NCBI GenBank assembly: GCA_016709545.1
Contig: JADJMO010000009.1
Coordinates: forward strand, 186,001 to 250,000
Source: Myxococcales bacterium
GTDB taxonomy: Bacteria; Myxococcota_A; Polyangia; Polyangiales; JADJMO01
Reading direction: 5' to 3'
Length of the DNA: 64,000 bases
Made by a program: the position numbers and the translations under genes. Shown in pieces: positions 1 to 8,063 of the stretch (within the stretch, counting starts at the first letter, position 1; the number at the start of each line of letters is the position of its first letter). The notes beneath the pieces were generated by a model. The model was not told where the DNA came from, ran no database searches, and saw nothing but the letters and a program-made list of their open reading frames with translations.

Positions 1-764
1 GCGCCGACGAGCTCGATGCGTGACGATGGATCCAGCCACGAGAGGCCCACGCGGAGGCCGAGTGTGTGACCCGCGAAGAGCCCGCCTTCGTCGACACCCC
101 GAGGACCGCGGCCCGCTGGCTGCGATCGACGACACCGAACAGGCTCGCCCGGAAACGCCCGAGCGCGCGTCGAGGCCGAGCGCGATCCGGGGGTGATCGC
201 CGGGTAGACGCCGTACGTGAGGGCCGCCGCGATCGAGACGCCGAGCCACGGTGCCGACCGTGGGCGCGGTGGCGCCGCTCTGGGCACGTCGACGACCGCG
301 GGCGGGACGGGCTGGGCGACCGCGACCGGCTGCACGACCGGAGTGGTGAGGACCGGCGGAGGCTTCGGAGGCGCAGCGGCTGGAGCGGGTGGAGCCTTCG
401 GCGCGCCCACGCGGTCGGGGCTCACGACCAGCGCGATCAGCAGCGCCGTGGCGTCCGCCAGCGACCGACAGCTGGTGGCGTCGAGCGTGCGACGCCCCAC
501 GCTCGATGGATCGGCGCCGACCAGCGTGGTCAGCTCCACGCGCCATTTCGCCTCTCCGAGGTGGGTGACCTTGGCCTTGGCGGCGACCGTCACACTCGTC
601 GGTTCGTCGCCGATCAGTCTCCGTACCTCGGCGAGGACATAGGCCGCATCCGGGCATTCGTCCGGCGGCGCCGACCACTGGAGGACCACGGGGGGCGCAG
701 GGGTGCCCGCGAGCACCGAGCTCGCCGTGAGCAGCAGCCCTGCGACCGTCGCCGCTCGCCCCAT
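1..764 (-). CDS. Secreted protein of unknown function, cut by the window edge and frameshifted
   Basis: The gene starts at an ATG at 762-764 and runs off the left edge. It begins with a Sec signal peptide (MGRAATVAGLLLTASSVLAG). Next comes a domain of about 80 residues with two cysteines (in DECPDAAYV and TSCRSLAD), then a Pro/Ala linker (PPAPAAAPPKPPP), then alternating hydrophobic segments such as WLGVSIAAALTYGVYPAI that resemble the start of an outer-membrane barrel. The frame is lost near 189-193, 153-155 and 81-83. Adding one base in each short homopolymer gives a continuous sequence through LGLDARSG, RASLFGVVDRSQ and LFAGHTLGLRVGLSW. I infer sequencing indels rather than a dead gene. 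No specific function can be assigned; similar exported proteins are common in myxobacteria. Confidence 0.55.
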   Translation of the reverse strand, partial: MGRAATVAGLLLTASSVLAGTPAPPVVLQWSAPPDECPDAAYVLAEVRRLIGDEPTSVTVAAKAKVTHLGEAKWRVELTTLVGADPSSVGRRTLDATSCRSLADATALLIALVVSPDRVGAPKAPPAPAAAPPKPPPVLTTPVVQPVAVAQPVPPAVVDVPRAAPPRPRSAPWLGVSIAAALTYGVYPAITPGSRSASTRARAFPGEPVRCRRSQPAGRGPRGVDEGGLFAGHTLGLRVGLSWLDPSSRIELVG

Positions 765-773
765 CGTCGCAAG

Positions 774-1340
774 CTAGCGCGTCGGCACCGAGAACCACAC
801 ACCCACGTCCCAGGGGTCGGGCGGTGCGCCGTCGGTCCACGCGCCCGCGTCGGCCCACGGGACGTCGCCGTCGAACGACGCGCCGACGTCGGGAGGCAGC
901 GCCGCGTCGAAGGGAGGCGGCGGATCGGGCGGTACGCCGCCGTCGACCGAGCTGCCGATGTCGGGCGGGAATCCCGCGTCGAACGAGGGGCCGCCATCGG
1001 GCGGATCGGGCGGCACGCCGTCGTCGAACGGGAAGGCGTCCGGCGGAGGGCCCGAGTCGAACGTCGGCCCCCCGTCGGGCGGGAATCCCGAGTCGAACGC
1101 CGGACCGACGTCGGGCGGCAGCCCGGAGTCGAACGTCGGCCCGCCGTCGGGAGGAAGCGGACCGGCGTCGAGGGCGAGCCCCGTGTCGACGGTGGGCGCC
1201 GCATCGGGCCCCGTGGCGTCGGCCGTCGGGACCTCGTCGCCCCCGTCGGAGCCGCCGAGCGACACCTTCTCGACGGCGCCACAACCGGAAGAGAGTCCGA
1301 GGGCGGTCACCGATATCATCCAGCCAAGAATTCGTTTCAT
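774..1340 (-). CDS. Asp/Pro/Gly tandem-repeat lipoprotein
   Basis: 188 residues from ATG 1338-1340. The N-terminus (MKRILGWMISVTALGLSSGC) is a lipoprotein signal with a lipobox-like SSGC, so the mature protein is probably anchored through Cys20. Residues 61-159 are about eight degenerate copies of a 12-residue unit of the form [LFV]PPDxGPxFDSG; the tail is short and Trp-containing (WADAGAWTDG, DPWDVGVWF). There is no catalytic domain. Such acidic, proline-rich repeats suggest an extended surface spacer or a cation-binding region, but that is inference. The gene lies 89 bp downstream of, and on the same strand as, the sigma factor and its membrane partner, so it may belong to their regulon or transcript. 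Confidence 0.8.
   Translation of the reverse strand: MKRILGWMISVTALGLSSGCGAVEKVSLGGSDGGDEVPTADATGPDAAPTVDTGLALDAGPLPPDGGPTFDSGLPPDVGPAFDSGFPPDGGPTFDSGPPPDAFPFDDGVPPDPPDGGPSFDAGFPPDIGSSVDGGVPPDPPPPFDAALPPDVGASFDGDVPWADAGAWTDGAPPDPWDVGVWFSVPTR
864..1160 (-). repeat. 36-bp degenerate coding repeat array
   Basis: About eight imperfect tandem units of roughly 36 bp encode the [LFV]PPDxGPxFDSG motif of the lipoprotein at 774-1340. Unit length drifts in the middle (PPPDAFPFDDG, VPPDPPDGGPSFDAG), as expected from slippage and divergence. Confidence 0.75.
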
Positions 1341-1429
1341 GGAGTGCCCTTTCGCGCCGGGGGCATCACCCGCCCCGACCGTCTGTGGCCGGAGGGCTCC
1401 GAGTCCGTTTTGCTTTTGTTCGCCCTTGC

Positions 1430-2152
1430 TCATTCGAGGCCACAGGCGGCGCGGATGCGCGCGGCCATCGGGGCGCCGGGGTTGGCCGCGAGGTACGTGG
1501 TCGCCGCCGCCCGCGCGCCGGGGTCGCCGGTGGTGCAGCGCGCGACGACGTGCAGGGCCTTGCGCTCCTCGGCCAGGCTCCCGGTCGGGAACGCGGCGGC
1601 GTGGCGGTCGAGCAGCTTCTTGGCCAGGGCCGCGTTGCCCGCCGCCAGCGCCGCCTGGGCGTCGCGCAGGAGGGCGAGCTCTTCGTCGATGCCCGCGCTC
1701 GCACTGACGGAGGCGGAGGCTGGCGCCATCGGTGGCGCGACGGCGTTCGTCGCCTTGGCCGTGACGGACGATGCCGCCGGTGGGCTCGTCGAGGGCACGA
1801 CCACCGCGGCGGAGATCGTCGCCGATACCGTGGGCGCGACGACGCGCGGAGCCGACGCACTCGCGACGCTGTTCGCGGCGGGAGGGGTGGCCCTCCGCGC
1901 GACCACCACGCCGCCCCCGAGCACACCGAGCACGCTGGCGACGATCACGAGCTTGGTGGTCAGCGAGACGCCGAGGGTGGCGGTGGCCGCGCCGACGGTC
2001 GGCGCCGCCGCGGTGGTGGCGGCCACGAAGGCCCCTGCCCCGAGCCGACGCGCGAGCGCCGAGCGGCTGCGGGCGCGATCCTCGCCGCTGGGCTCGAGCC
2101 CCGCGCGACCCGCGCCGAGGATCCTCCGTGCTTCCGGTCCGAGCTCGCTCAC
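1430..2152 (-). CDS. Membrane protein partner of the ECF sigma factor (putative anti-sigma factor)
   Basis: 240 residues from a GTG at 2150-2152 that overlaps the sigma-factor stop (GTGA), indicating translational coupling. Residues 1-60 are a probable cytoplasmic Ala/Arg-rich segment, residues about 66-85 form one transmembrane helix (LVIVASVLGVLGGGVVVA), then an Ala/Ser/Thr/Pro linker, then a C-terminal helical segment (LALLRDAQAALAAGNAALAK) that looks TPR-like. Position and topology match the single-span proteins that follow ECF sigma genes in Myxococcota and usually restrain the sigma factor. I see no zinc-binding anti-sigma motif, so the role is inferred from context. Confidence 0.7.
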   Translation of the reverse strand: MSELGPEARRILGAGRAGLEPSGEDRARSRSALARRLGAGAFVAATTAAAPTVGAATATLGVSLTTKLVIVASVLGVLGGGVVVARRATPPAANSVASASAPRVVAPTVSATISAAVVVPSTSPPAASSVTAKATNAVAPPMAPASASVSASAGIDEELALLRDAQAALAAGNAALAKKLLDRHAAAFPTGSLAEERKALHVVARCTTGDPGARAAATTYLAANPGAPMAARIRAACGLE

Positions 2153-2718
2153 GTGCCCTCCTGTCCCGCCGTGACCACGAAGGCCGCGTCGCGCGCGCGA
2201 TGGCGTTCCACTGCCGCGGCGAAGTCCCCACGCGCCGCGCGCAAGCGGGTGTAGACCGTGTTGACGTTGGTGCCCGTCGCCTCGGCCACCTCGGGCGCGG
2301 TCATCTGCTCGAGCTCCACCAGCACGAACACCTCGCGGCGGTCGTCGGAGAGCTCGGCCAAGAGGCGCAGCAAGAGCCGCGCGGCCTCGGCGCGCTCGGC
2401 CTGGTTCCCCGGATCGTGCCCTTCGCCCGCGATGGCGTCGTAGTCGTCCACGGGGCTCGTGGGCTTGCGGGTCAGGCGACGACGCTCGTCGCGCACGATC
2501 CGCCGCACGATCCCGTAGAGCCAGGTCTTGAGGCTCGAGCGCCCCTCGAACTCGGCGAGGCGGCGGTGCACGACGATGAAGGTCTCCTGCACCACGTCGT
2601 CGATGGTCGCCCCTTGCACCCCGAGCTGACGGACCGTGCGCCAGACGAAGCCGAAATGCTCGTCGTAGACCTCCGCGAACGAAGGAATCGGCAGGCGCGG
2701 GGCGGCGACGGCGGTCAT
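2149..2718 (-). CDS. ECF-family RNA polymerase sigma factor
   Basis: 189 residues from ATG 2716-2718. Region 2 is clear (YDEHFGFVWRTVRQLGV, DDVVQETFIVVHRRL, LKTWLYGIVRRIVRDERRR). After a short acidic linker comes region 4 with its helix-turn-helix (LSDDRREVFVLVELEQMTAPEVAEATGTNVNTVYTRLRAAR). There is no region 1 or 3, as expected for an extracytoplasmic-function sigma factor that directs RNA polymerase to a small regulon. It is the first gene of a minus-strand unit with the membrane partner (4-bp overlap) and probably the repeat lipoprotein. The signal it answers to cannot be read from the sequence. Confidence 0.93.
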   Translation of the reverse strand: MTAVAAPRLPIPSFAEVYDEHFGFVWRTVRQLGVQGATIDDVVQETFIVVHRRLAEFEGRSSLKTWLYGIVRRIVRDERRRLTRKPTSPVDDYDAIAGEGHDPGNQAERAEAARLLLRLLAELSDDRREVFVLVELEQMTAPEVAEATGTNVNTVYTRLRAARGDFAAAVERHRARDAAFVVTAGQEGT

Positions 2719-2826
2719 GGGGAGGGCCAGGCGCCGGGTGAGTGGCCGGCCGAGCGCCGATCCATTTGCGCCGCGGCAGCCGCGCGTCGCCCCCGAAATG
2801 GCTGGCCCTGAAATGGAGCGCCGGCG

Positions 2827-3645
2827 TCAGTCGTCGGCGTCCTTGGGCTTCAGCTTCTTCTCGAGCGCGCAGTACTGGTGGCCGTCGTCGTCCATCAGCT
2901 TGCAGGCCTTCTTGATCGACGCGTAGGCCTTCTTGGCGGAGACCGGCACGCCGTAGCCCTTCTCGTACTGGGTGGAGAGCAGGCTGCAGAAGAGCGGCTC
3001 GTCCTCGTCGCACCACTTCTTGTTGATCTCCTCGGCCTTCTCGCCGTCCTTCTCCACGCCGCCCGAGCCGTAGATCAGGGCCAAGGAAAGGTAGAAGCAG
3101 CCGAGCGAGTTGCCGCCGTCGCAGAGCTCCTCGAGCTTCTTCTTGGACTTCTCGACCTTCTCGCTCTTGTCGATCGACCAGGCCGCCGTGAGCACGCAGC
3201 CCTCCACGATGTCGGCCTCGCAGGCCTTGCGCGCGAGGGACTCGGCCTTCACCTTCTCGGCCTCGGTGCCGAAGTGGGTCGCGTGGCCCCAGAGCGCGCA
3301 GCCGAGCTGGTCGTCGGCCTTGCACGCGTCCTTCGCGATCTCGATGTACTTGTCGTTGTTGTACTTGGGACCGCCGGGGCGCCCCATCATGTACGCGGTG
3401 CGGGCGCACGCGTAGGCGTCGTCGGCCTTGCAGGCGGTCTTGTAGAGCTTGTAGGCGCCCGACGGGTCCTTCTTGCCCTTGCCGAGCAGCTTCATGTCGG
3501 CGAGCTTCACGCAGCTCTTGGTCTTGCCGGCGTCGCAGGCCGTCTGACACGCCGCCTCGTCCTTGTCCTCGGCGCACTTCTTCTCGGCCGACTTGCACCC
3601 GACGAGACCGACGATCAACGACACTGCGAGGAGGGGTCGCACCAT
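2827..3645 (-). CDS. Sel1/TPR-like Cys-rich lipoprotein
   Basis: 272 residues; I chose ATG 3643-3645 because it gives a clean lipoprotein signal (MVRPLLAVSLIVGLVGC, lipobox LVGC), although the frame is open eight codons further. The mature part is built of helical repeats, each carrying a pair of cysteines (CKADDAYACARTAYMMG, CKADDQLGCALWGHA, CEADIVEGCVLTAAW, CDGGNSLGCFYLSLALIYGSG), the pattern of Sel1-like solenoids with intra-repeat disulfides. Very Lys-rich. Such proteins are usually periplasmic or surface protein-binding scaffolds; the partner is unknown. Transcribed alone. Confidence 0.85.
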   Translation of the reverse strand: MVRPLLAVSLIVGLVGCKSAEKKCAEDKDEAACQTACDAGKTKSCVKLADMKLLGKGKKDPSGAYKLYKTACKADDAYACARTAYMMGRPGGPKYNNDKYIEIAKDACKADDQLGCALWGHATHFGTEAEKVKAESLARKACEADIVEGCVLTAAWSIDKSEKVEKSKKKLEELCDGGNSLGCFYLSLALIYGSGGVEKDGEKAEEINKKWCDEDEPLFCSLLSTQYEKGYGVPVSAKKAYASIKKACKLMDDDGHQYCALEKKLKPKDADD

Positions 3646-3763
3646 GGGGGCCAGGATACGATCGCCCACCGGTCGGCGTGAACCAATCCTGCAGACCCTC
3701 TCGGCGATCCTCCGTCGATCACTCCAGTGGACGTGTCCACGACGTGGGCCAGGTCGGCCGGGG

Positions 3764-5272
3764 CTACCCCGAGAACGTGACTCGGTCTCCCCACGCCGCG
3801 CGCAGTCCCTTGCGCTGCGCGGCGGCGAGACCCACCACGCTCAAGGCGCGCAGCTTCGGGAAGACCGCCGGCGTGACCGCGTCGAGCAGCGCGCGTGGCG
3901 GGACCGAGTCCGTGAAGTCGAGCGTCAGCGCCTCGAGAGAGGCACCGGCCGGGCGCAGCGCTTCGATCGCGCGCGGCGTGAAGTGCTCGCCCTCCCTCGC
4001 CTGGACCGCGGGCGCGAGCACCAGCGCGCGCAGCCCGACGAGCGACGGGCCGAGGATGCCGAGCGAGGTGTCGTCGACCCAGTCCCGGTTCATGCCGTAG
4101 GTGCCGAGCGTGTTGTAGAGGAAGAGGCCGTGGAGCCGCCCGAGCGGCAACGCGGCGAGCTTCTTGGTGAGGAGCCTCGTCTTGATCGGCGTCACCCGCA
4201 GGACGGCCTCCGGCCCGAGCGCGCGGAGGGCCTCGAAGTGCTCGATCAGTCGCTCCACCGACACCGTGGCCTGGGCCACGAAGCCCGGCGTGCGCTCGCT
4301 GTCGACCCACTCGCTCACCAGCTTGCGCGCGTCGCCGAGCCACTTCCCGCGGTCCTTGTCGCGGAGCTGGATCGCGCGCTTGGTCTGCGCGGCCGTCGGC
4401 TTCTCGAGGAGCGCCAGAGCAATATACTCGCCGCGGCTCGCCTGCCCGTTCTCCATCAACCAGTCGGCGTACACGGTGAGGGTCTCGCGGTCGGTGGGCG
4501 CCTTCCACAGCTGCTCGAGGATCTTGGCCGGGTCCTTGGCGCGCTTCGGCGCCGGCGCCGCGGGGGCGGCTGGCTTGCCCTCGAGGAGCTTGCGCAGCGC
4601 CGCCGTCGCGAGGCTGTGCGCGGTGGCCCCCCGCTTGTCGGCGAGGTCCGCGCGCGCGCCGGCGGCGACGAGACGCTCGACCATCGCGGTGCGGCGCTTC
4701 TTGACGGCGATGTGCAGGGCGGTCGACCCGCCGTCGAACGCGGAGGCGTCGATCACCGCGTTCACGTCGACGCCCGACGACAGGCCGTACTCGAGCGCTT
4801 CCGGCAGATCGTAGGTGCACGCCACGTGCAGGAGGGTCGACCCTCCGCTCACGAAGTCGCCCTTGGCACCGGCCGCGATCAGGAGCTTCACGAGTTCGCG
4901 CGCCTTGCCCGCGCCGAGGTTGCAAGCGAGCTCGAGCACCTCGGGGCCGAGCGGGGCCTTCGCCCGCAGGAGCGCCGTCGCCATCGCGGTGCGCGCCTCG
5001 ACGTGCGCGGCGGTCGCGTACGGCGACCCGTCGGCCACGAGCTCGAGGGGCACCCGCCCGTCGTCGGCCGCGGGCCTCGCGACGTCGCCACCGAGGGACA
5101 GGAACTCGAGCATGGTCGCCTGGTCGCCGAACCGGCACGCCCACTGGAACGGTGTGTCGGAGGCGTCGCCCGTCTCGGGCTCGTTCACCGAGCGAGGGGC
5201 CTTGCGCGCGAGGTCGTAGGCCTTGGCGAAGGACTTCTTCCGCAGCAGCGTGAGCAGGTCGTTCGAGCTCAT
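3764..5272 (-). CDS. Ankyrin-repeat protein with a TIGR02996-like module and leucine-rich tail
   Basis: 502 residues from ATG 5270-5272, no signal peptide, so probably cytoplasmic. Residues about 35-225 hold ankyrin-type repeats (TPFQWACRFGDQATMLEFL, STLLHVACTYDLPEALEYGL, STALHIAVKKRRTAMVERL). A Pro/Ala/Lys linker follows, then a segment (LTVYADWLMENGQASRGEYIAL) matching the short repeat-companion domain TIGR02996 found next to repeat proteins in planctomycetes and myxobacteria. The C-terminal half is weakly leucine-rich (GLRALVLAPAV, LRALSVVGL), as in proteins where TIGR02996 precedes LRRs. The likely role is protein-protein interaction; no enzymatic motif is seen. Confidence 0.8.
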   Translation of the reverse strand: MSSNDLLTLLRKKSFAKAYDLARKAPRSVNEPETGDASDTPFQWACRFGDQATMLEFLSLGGDVARPAADDGRVPLELVADGSPYATAAHVEARTAMATALLRAKAPLGPEVLELACNLGAGKARELVKLLIAAGAKGDFVSGGSTLLHVACTYDLPEALEYGLSSGVDVNAVIDASAFDGGSTALHIAVKKRRTAMVERLVAAGARADLADKRGATAHSLATAALRKLLEGKPAAPAAPAPKRAKDPAKILEQLWKAPTDRETLTVYADWLMENGQASRGEYIALALLEKPTAAQTKRAIQLRDKDRGKWLGDARKLVSEWVDSERTPGFVAQATVSVERLIEHFEALRALGPEAVLRVTPIKTRLLTKKLAALPLGRLHGLFLYNTLGTYGMNRDWVDDTSLGILGPSLVGLRALVLAPAVQAREGEHFTPRAIEALRPAGASLEALTLDFTDSVPPRALLDAVTPAVFPKLRALSVVGLAAAQRKGLRAAWGDRVTFSG

Positions 5273-5314
5273 GGCGCGCGATGGTATCCGAAGTGAGGCC
5301 GCTGAACCGAGGGG

Positions 5315-6136
5315 CTATCGGCCGCCGAGCAGGTCGCCTTCGACGGCTTCCACGACGACCGGATCGTCCTGCTCGGGGGTGTGCGGCTTGCCCTCGAAGT
5401 CGATGAAGTGCCCCGAGCGGTGGGCCTTGGTCTCGAGGTAGAAGCGGTTGTACTCGTTGGCCGGGATGACGTGCGGCACGCGGCTCGTCACGCCGATCCC
5501 GTGGCGCACCAGCTCCTCGACCTTCTTCGGGTTGTTGGTCAAGAGGCGCACCGAGCGCACCGTGAGGCTCGCCAGCATGTGGGCCGCGACCCCGTAGTCG
5601 CGCTCGTCGTCGCGGAAGCCGAGGGCGAGGTTCGCGTCGACCGTGTCGAGGCCCCCGTCCTGGAGCGAATAGGCGCGGATCTTGTTGAGGAGGCCGATGC
5701 CCCTCCCCTCCTGCCGCAGGTAGAGGAGGATCCCCCGCGGCTCCCGCGCGAGCCGCGCCAGAGCCACGCCGAGCTGGTCGCGGCAGTCGCAGCGGAGCGA
5801 GCCGAGGGCGTCGCCGGTGAGACACTCCGAGTGCAGGCGCGTGAGGACGTCGCTCTGCCCGAGGACGTCGCCGTGGACCAGCGCGACGTGCTCCTTGCCG
5901 TCGCGGTTGTTCCAGAACGCGACGATGCGGAACCGGCCGAACCGGGTGGGTAGATCGGCGACCGCGTCGATCTTGACGCAGACCTGGTGCACGCCGAACC
6001 CCGCGCAGTCGTGATCGCGGTCGCGCTCGACCAGTTCCTCGAGAGACCCCAGCGGGGTGAGGGCGTTGGCGCTGGGGGGGTCGCTCACAAAGACCTTGTG
6101 GACCGTTGATCCATGGAGCGCAATGCGGGCCGTCAC
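5315..6136 (-). CDS. ribA: GTP cyclohydrolase II
   Basis: 273 residues from a GTG directly after the stop of the ATP-grasp gene (TGA-GTG), suggesting coupled translation. It opens the imidazole ring of GTP to give formate and the diaminopyrimidine that starts riboflavin synthesis. Visible signatures: zinc ligands Cys105, Cys116 and Cys118 (HSECLTGDALGSLRCDCRD), the RQEGRGIGL motif, DERDYGVAAHML and the LLTNNPKKVEEL motif. Compared with stand-alone RibA (about 200 residues) it has an extra N-terminal segment of about 50 residues and a tail of about 25; there is no DHBP synthase domain. No other riboflavin gene is nearby, so it may serve a dedicated pathway with its neighbour. Confidence 0.93.
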   Translation of the reverse strand: MTARIALHGSTVHKVFVSDPPSANALTPLGSLEELVERDRDHDCAGFGVHQVCVKIDAVADLPTRFGRFRIVAFWNNRDGKEHVALVHGDVLGQSDVLTRLHSECLTGDALGSLRCDCRDQLGVALARLAREPRGILLYLRQEGRGIGLLNKIRAYSLQDGGLDTVDANLALGFRDDERDYGVAAHMLASLTVRSVRLLTNNPKKVEELVRHGIGVTSRVPHVIPANEYNRFYLETKAHRSGHFIDFEGKPHTPEQDDPVVVEAVEGDLLGGR

Positions 6137-7330
6137 TCAGCGGCGCTGCGGAAGCGTGTAGTGCGGCACCACCGACAGGAACTCGTCGGCGAAGCGCCGG
6201 GCGTAGTCGTCGAGCAGGCCGTGCACGCGCGCGTGGCTCGGCGAGCGAACGATGAGCCCCGCGTGGAACGGATCCGCGCTGCGGTCGAAGATCTCCGGGT
6301 CGTCGTAGCGGGACAGGTCGGGGCGCTCGGTGCGCGCCAGACACTGGACGAGGCCGGCATATTCGGTGCGGCGCGGCGGGAGCACGTAGGGCACGGCGCC
6401 CTTGTCGATCTCGACGTCGGCCCACTCGGCCCACAGGTTGATGCCGGTGGCGGCCTCGATCACGTCGGCCACGTGCGCCCCGCCGACCCGCGCGCCGGCC
6501 TCGAGGAAGTAGGGTCGCCCGTCCTCGGCGCTCCGGATGTACTCGAGGTGCGAGACCCCACGCAGGTAGCCGAACTCGCGCAGCACCTGCTCGTTCAGCG
6601 CCTCGCACGCGGCCCAGTCCCGCGAGCCGCGGTCGAGCGTGGCGGTCGAGAACACGCCGCCCCCGTGCGACACGTCGAACGGCGGGATACCGTTCTCGTG
6701 CACCTCGGTGAACACGATCTTCCCCTCGGACACGATCGAGTCGACATGTCCCACCGTACCGGGCAGGTACTTCTCGAGCAGGTAGTTCGAGGACTCGTCG
6801 CCGAGCGACTCGATGATCTGCCAGAGCTGCTCCTCGGTCTCGACCTTGCGGATGCCGGTGCTCGAGGCCTCCATGCGCGGCTTGAGCATCCATGGAGCGG
6901 GCACGCGCTCGGTGAACGCGCGCACGTCGTCCCAGTGGAGGACGCCCACGAACGGCGGCACCGGGATGCCTGCCTCCTCGGCCCGCACGCGCATGGCGAG
7001 CTTGTCGCGGAAGACGCGGGCGCGCGTGTCGCCCATGCCCGGCACGCGCAGGTGCTCGCGCAGGTGCGCCGCGGCCTCCACCTCGACGTCGTCGAACGGC
7101 ACGATGCGGTCGAAGCGGATGGTGCGCGCGAGCCAGCTGATCGAGCGGATCGTCTGCGCCATGGTGACGCCGTCGGGCTCGGCAAGCACGTCCTCGACCA
7201 GGTCGCGTCGCCACGGCTTCTTGTGGAGGAAGCTCTCCTTGGTGAGCAGCCACACCCGCGCGCCACGTTCCTTGGCGCGCTGCAGGAAGCGGTCACCGGT
7301 GTTGAAGCAGGCGAGGGCGAGGATGTTCAT
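6137..7330 (-). CDS. ATP-grasp carboxylate-amine ligase family enzyme
   Basis: 397 residues from ATG 7328-7330, chosen because AGGTGA lies five bases upstream; a GTG three codons earlier is also in frame. The N-terminal pre-ATP-grasp domain begins MNILALACFNTGDRF, and the ATP-grasp core follows (PWMLKPRMEASSTGIRKV, LLEKYLPGTVGHVDSIV). The acidic metal site is in YFLEAGARVGGAHVADVI, equivalent to the E..N/R metal-binding region. The family couples an acid to an amine through an acyl-phosphate; the substrates cannot be told. It ends exactly where ribA begins and is the first gene of that pair. Confidence 0.87.
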   Translation of the reverse strand: MNILALACFNTGDRFLQRAKERGARVWLLTKESFLHKKPWRRDLVEDVLAEPDGVTMAQTIRSISWLARTIRFDRIVPFDDVEVEAAAHLREHLRVPGMGDTRARVFRDKLAMRVRAEEAGIPVPPFVGVLHWDDVRAFTERVPAPWMLKPRMEASSTGIRKVETEEQLWQIIESLGDESSNYLLEKYLPGTVGHVDSIVSEGKIVFTEVHENGIPPFDVSHGGGVFSTATLDRGSRDWAACEALNEQVLREFGYLRGVSHLEYIRSAEDGRPYFLEAGARVGGAHVADVIEAATGINLWAEWADVEIDKGAVPYVLPPRRTEYAGLVQCLARTERPDLSRYDDPEIFDRSADPFHAGLIVRSPSHARVHGLLDDYARRFADEFLSVVPHYTLPQRR

Positions 7331-7400
7331 GGTGGTCACCTGCGTGGAGGCCTCGAGGCAGAGTACCTGGATCGGGAGCCGAGTCGCGGGCCGCGAGCTC

Positions 7401-7967
7401 TCACAGCACCTTCGTCACGATCTCGCGGATCACCTCCTTGGCGCGCGCCACCGCGCGGGCGTCGGGCTCGCCGGCGAGGAGCTCGAGCGATACGCCCTCG
7501 AGCGCGGAGACGAGGGCCAGGTACAGAAGGGCGTCGTGCTCCTTCCCCGTGGTGCTCCGCACCGCCTCGTCGAGGAGCCGGACGAGCTCGGCGCGGAAAC
7601 GCCGGCGCGCCGCGTAGATCGGCGAGTCGCTGCGGAGCGCCTGCTCCACGAGGACGCGGAGGAGGCGCGCGTTGGTCACGTGGTAGTCGAGGTAGACGTC
7701 GATCCCGCGGAACAGGATGTCGAGCGGAGCCTGGGCGTGCTCGGCCGCGTCCGCCATCTCGCCGAGCAGCTCCTGGATGGCGAGCTGGTAGACCGCCGCG
7801 AGCACCTCCTCCTTCCCCGAGAAGGCCTTGTAGAACGTGCGGCGGGCGATGCCCGCGGCCCCGAGGATGTCCTCGACCCGGGTGGCTGCGAAACCGAGCC
7901 GGGCGAACACCTGCGCCGCGGCGCCCACGATGCCGGCGTGCGCGACGCGGGAAGGGCTGGCACTCAC
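7401..7967 (-). CDS. TetR-family transcriptional regulator
   Basis: 188 residues from GTG 7965-7967. The N-terminal helix-turn-helix is typical (IVGAAAQVFARLGFAATRVEDI, AGIARRTFYKAFSGKEEVL) and the remaining 140 residues are a helical ligand-binding domain (LLRVLVEQALRSDSPIY). The gene is divergent from the acetoacetate decarboxylase-like operon across a 96-bp gap that holds two related inverted repeats, one next to its own start and one inside the promoter of the other operon. This arrangement suggests autoregulation and repression of the decarboxylase/SDR genes, with a small organic acid or ketone as a plausible inducer (inference). Confidence 0.9.
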   Translation of the reverse strand: MSASPSRVAHAGIVGAAAQVFARLGFAATRVEDILGAAGIARRTFYKAFSGKEEVLAAVYQLAIQELLGEMADAAEHAQAPLDILFRGIDVYLDYHVTNARLLRVLVEQALRSDSPIYAARRRFRAELVRLLDEAVRSTTGKEHDALLYLALVSALEGVSLELLAGEPDARAVARAKEVIREIVTKVL

Positions 7968-7971
7968 GTCT

Positions 7972-7990
7972 TGGATATACCATGTATCCA
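7972..7990. promoter_or_regulatory. Inverted repeat, probable TetR operator next to the regulator gene
   Basis: TGGATA (7972-7977) and TATCCA (7985-7990) form an inverted repeat around a 7-base spacer, four bases upstream of the TetR start. Centred on 7981 it matches the 17-bp palindrome at 8039-8055 in 12 of 17 positions, so both are likely bound by the same protein. Its location would block the regulator's own transcription. Confidence 0.55.
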
Positions 7991-8029
7991 GCAGAACAGC
8001 TTGTTTTCATGCTTCCTCAGCGCTGCCAC

Positions 8030-8056
8030 TTGACATCGGTATACACGTTGTATACT
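8030..8056 (+). promoter_or_regulatory. Promoter with embedded 17-bp palindromic operator
   Basis: TTGACA (8030-8035) and TATACT (8051-8056), 15 bases apart, look like sigma-70 boxes; the spacing is short. Between and over the -10 lies a perfect palindrome, GTATACA-CGT-TGTATAC at 8039-8055. A repressor here would directly exclude RNA polymerase. The ATG at 8064 is so near the expected start point that the mRNA could be nearly leaderless. Confidence 0.65.
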
Positions 8057-8063
8057 TGGTCGC

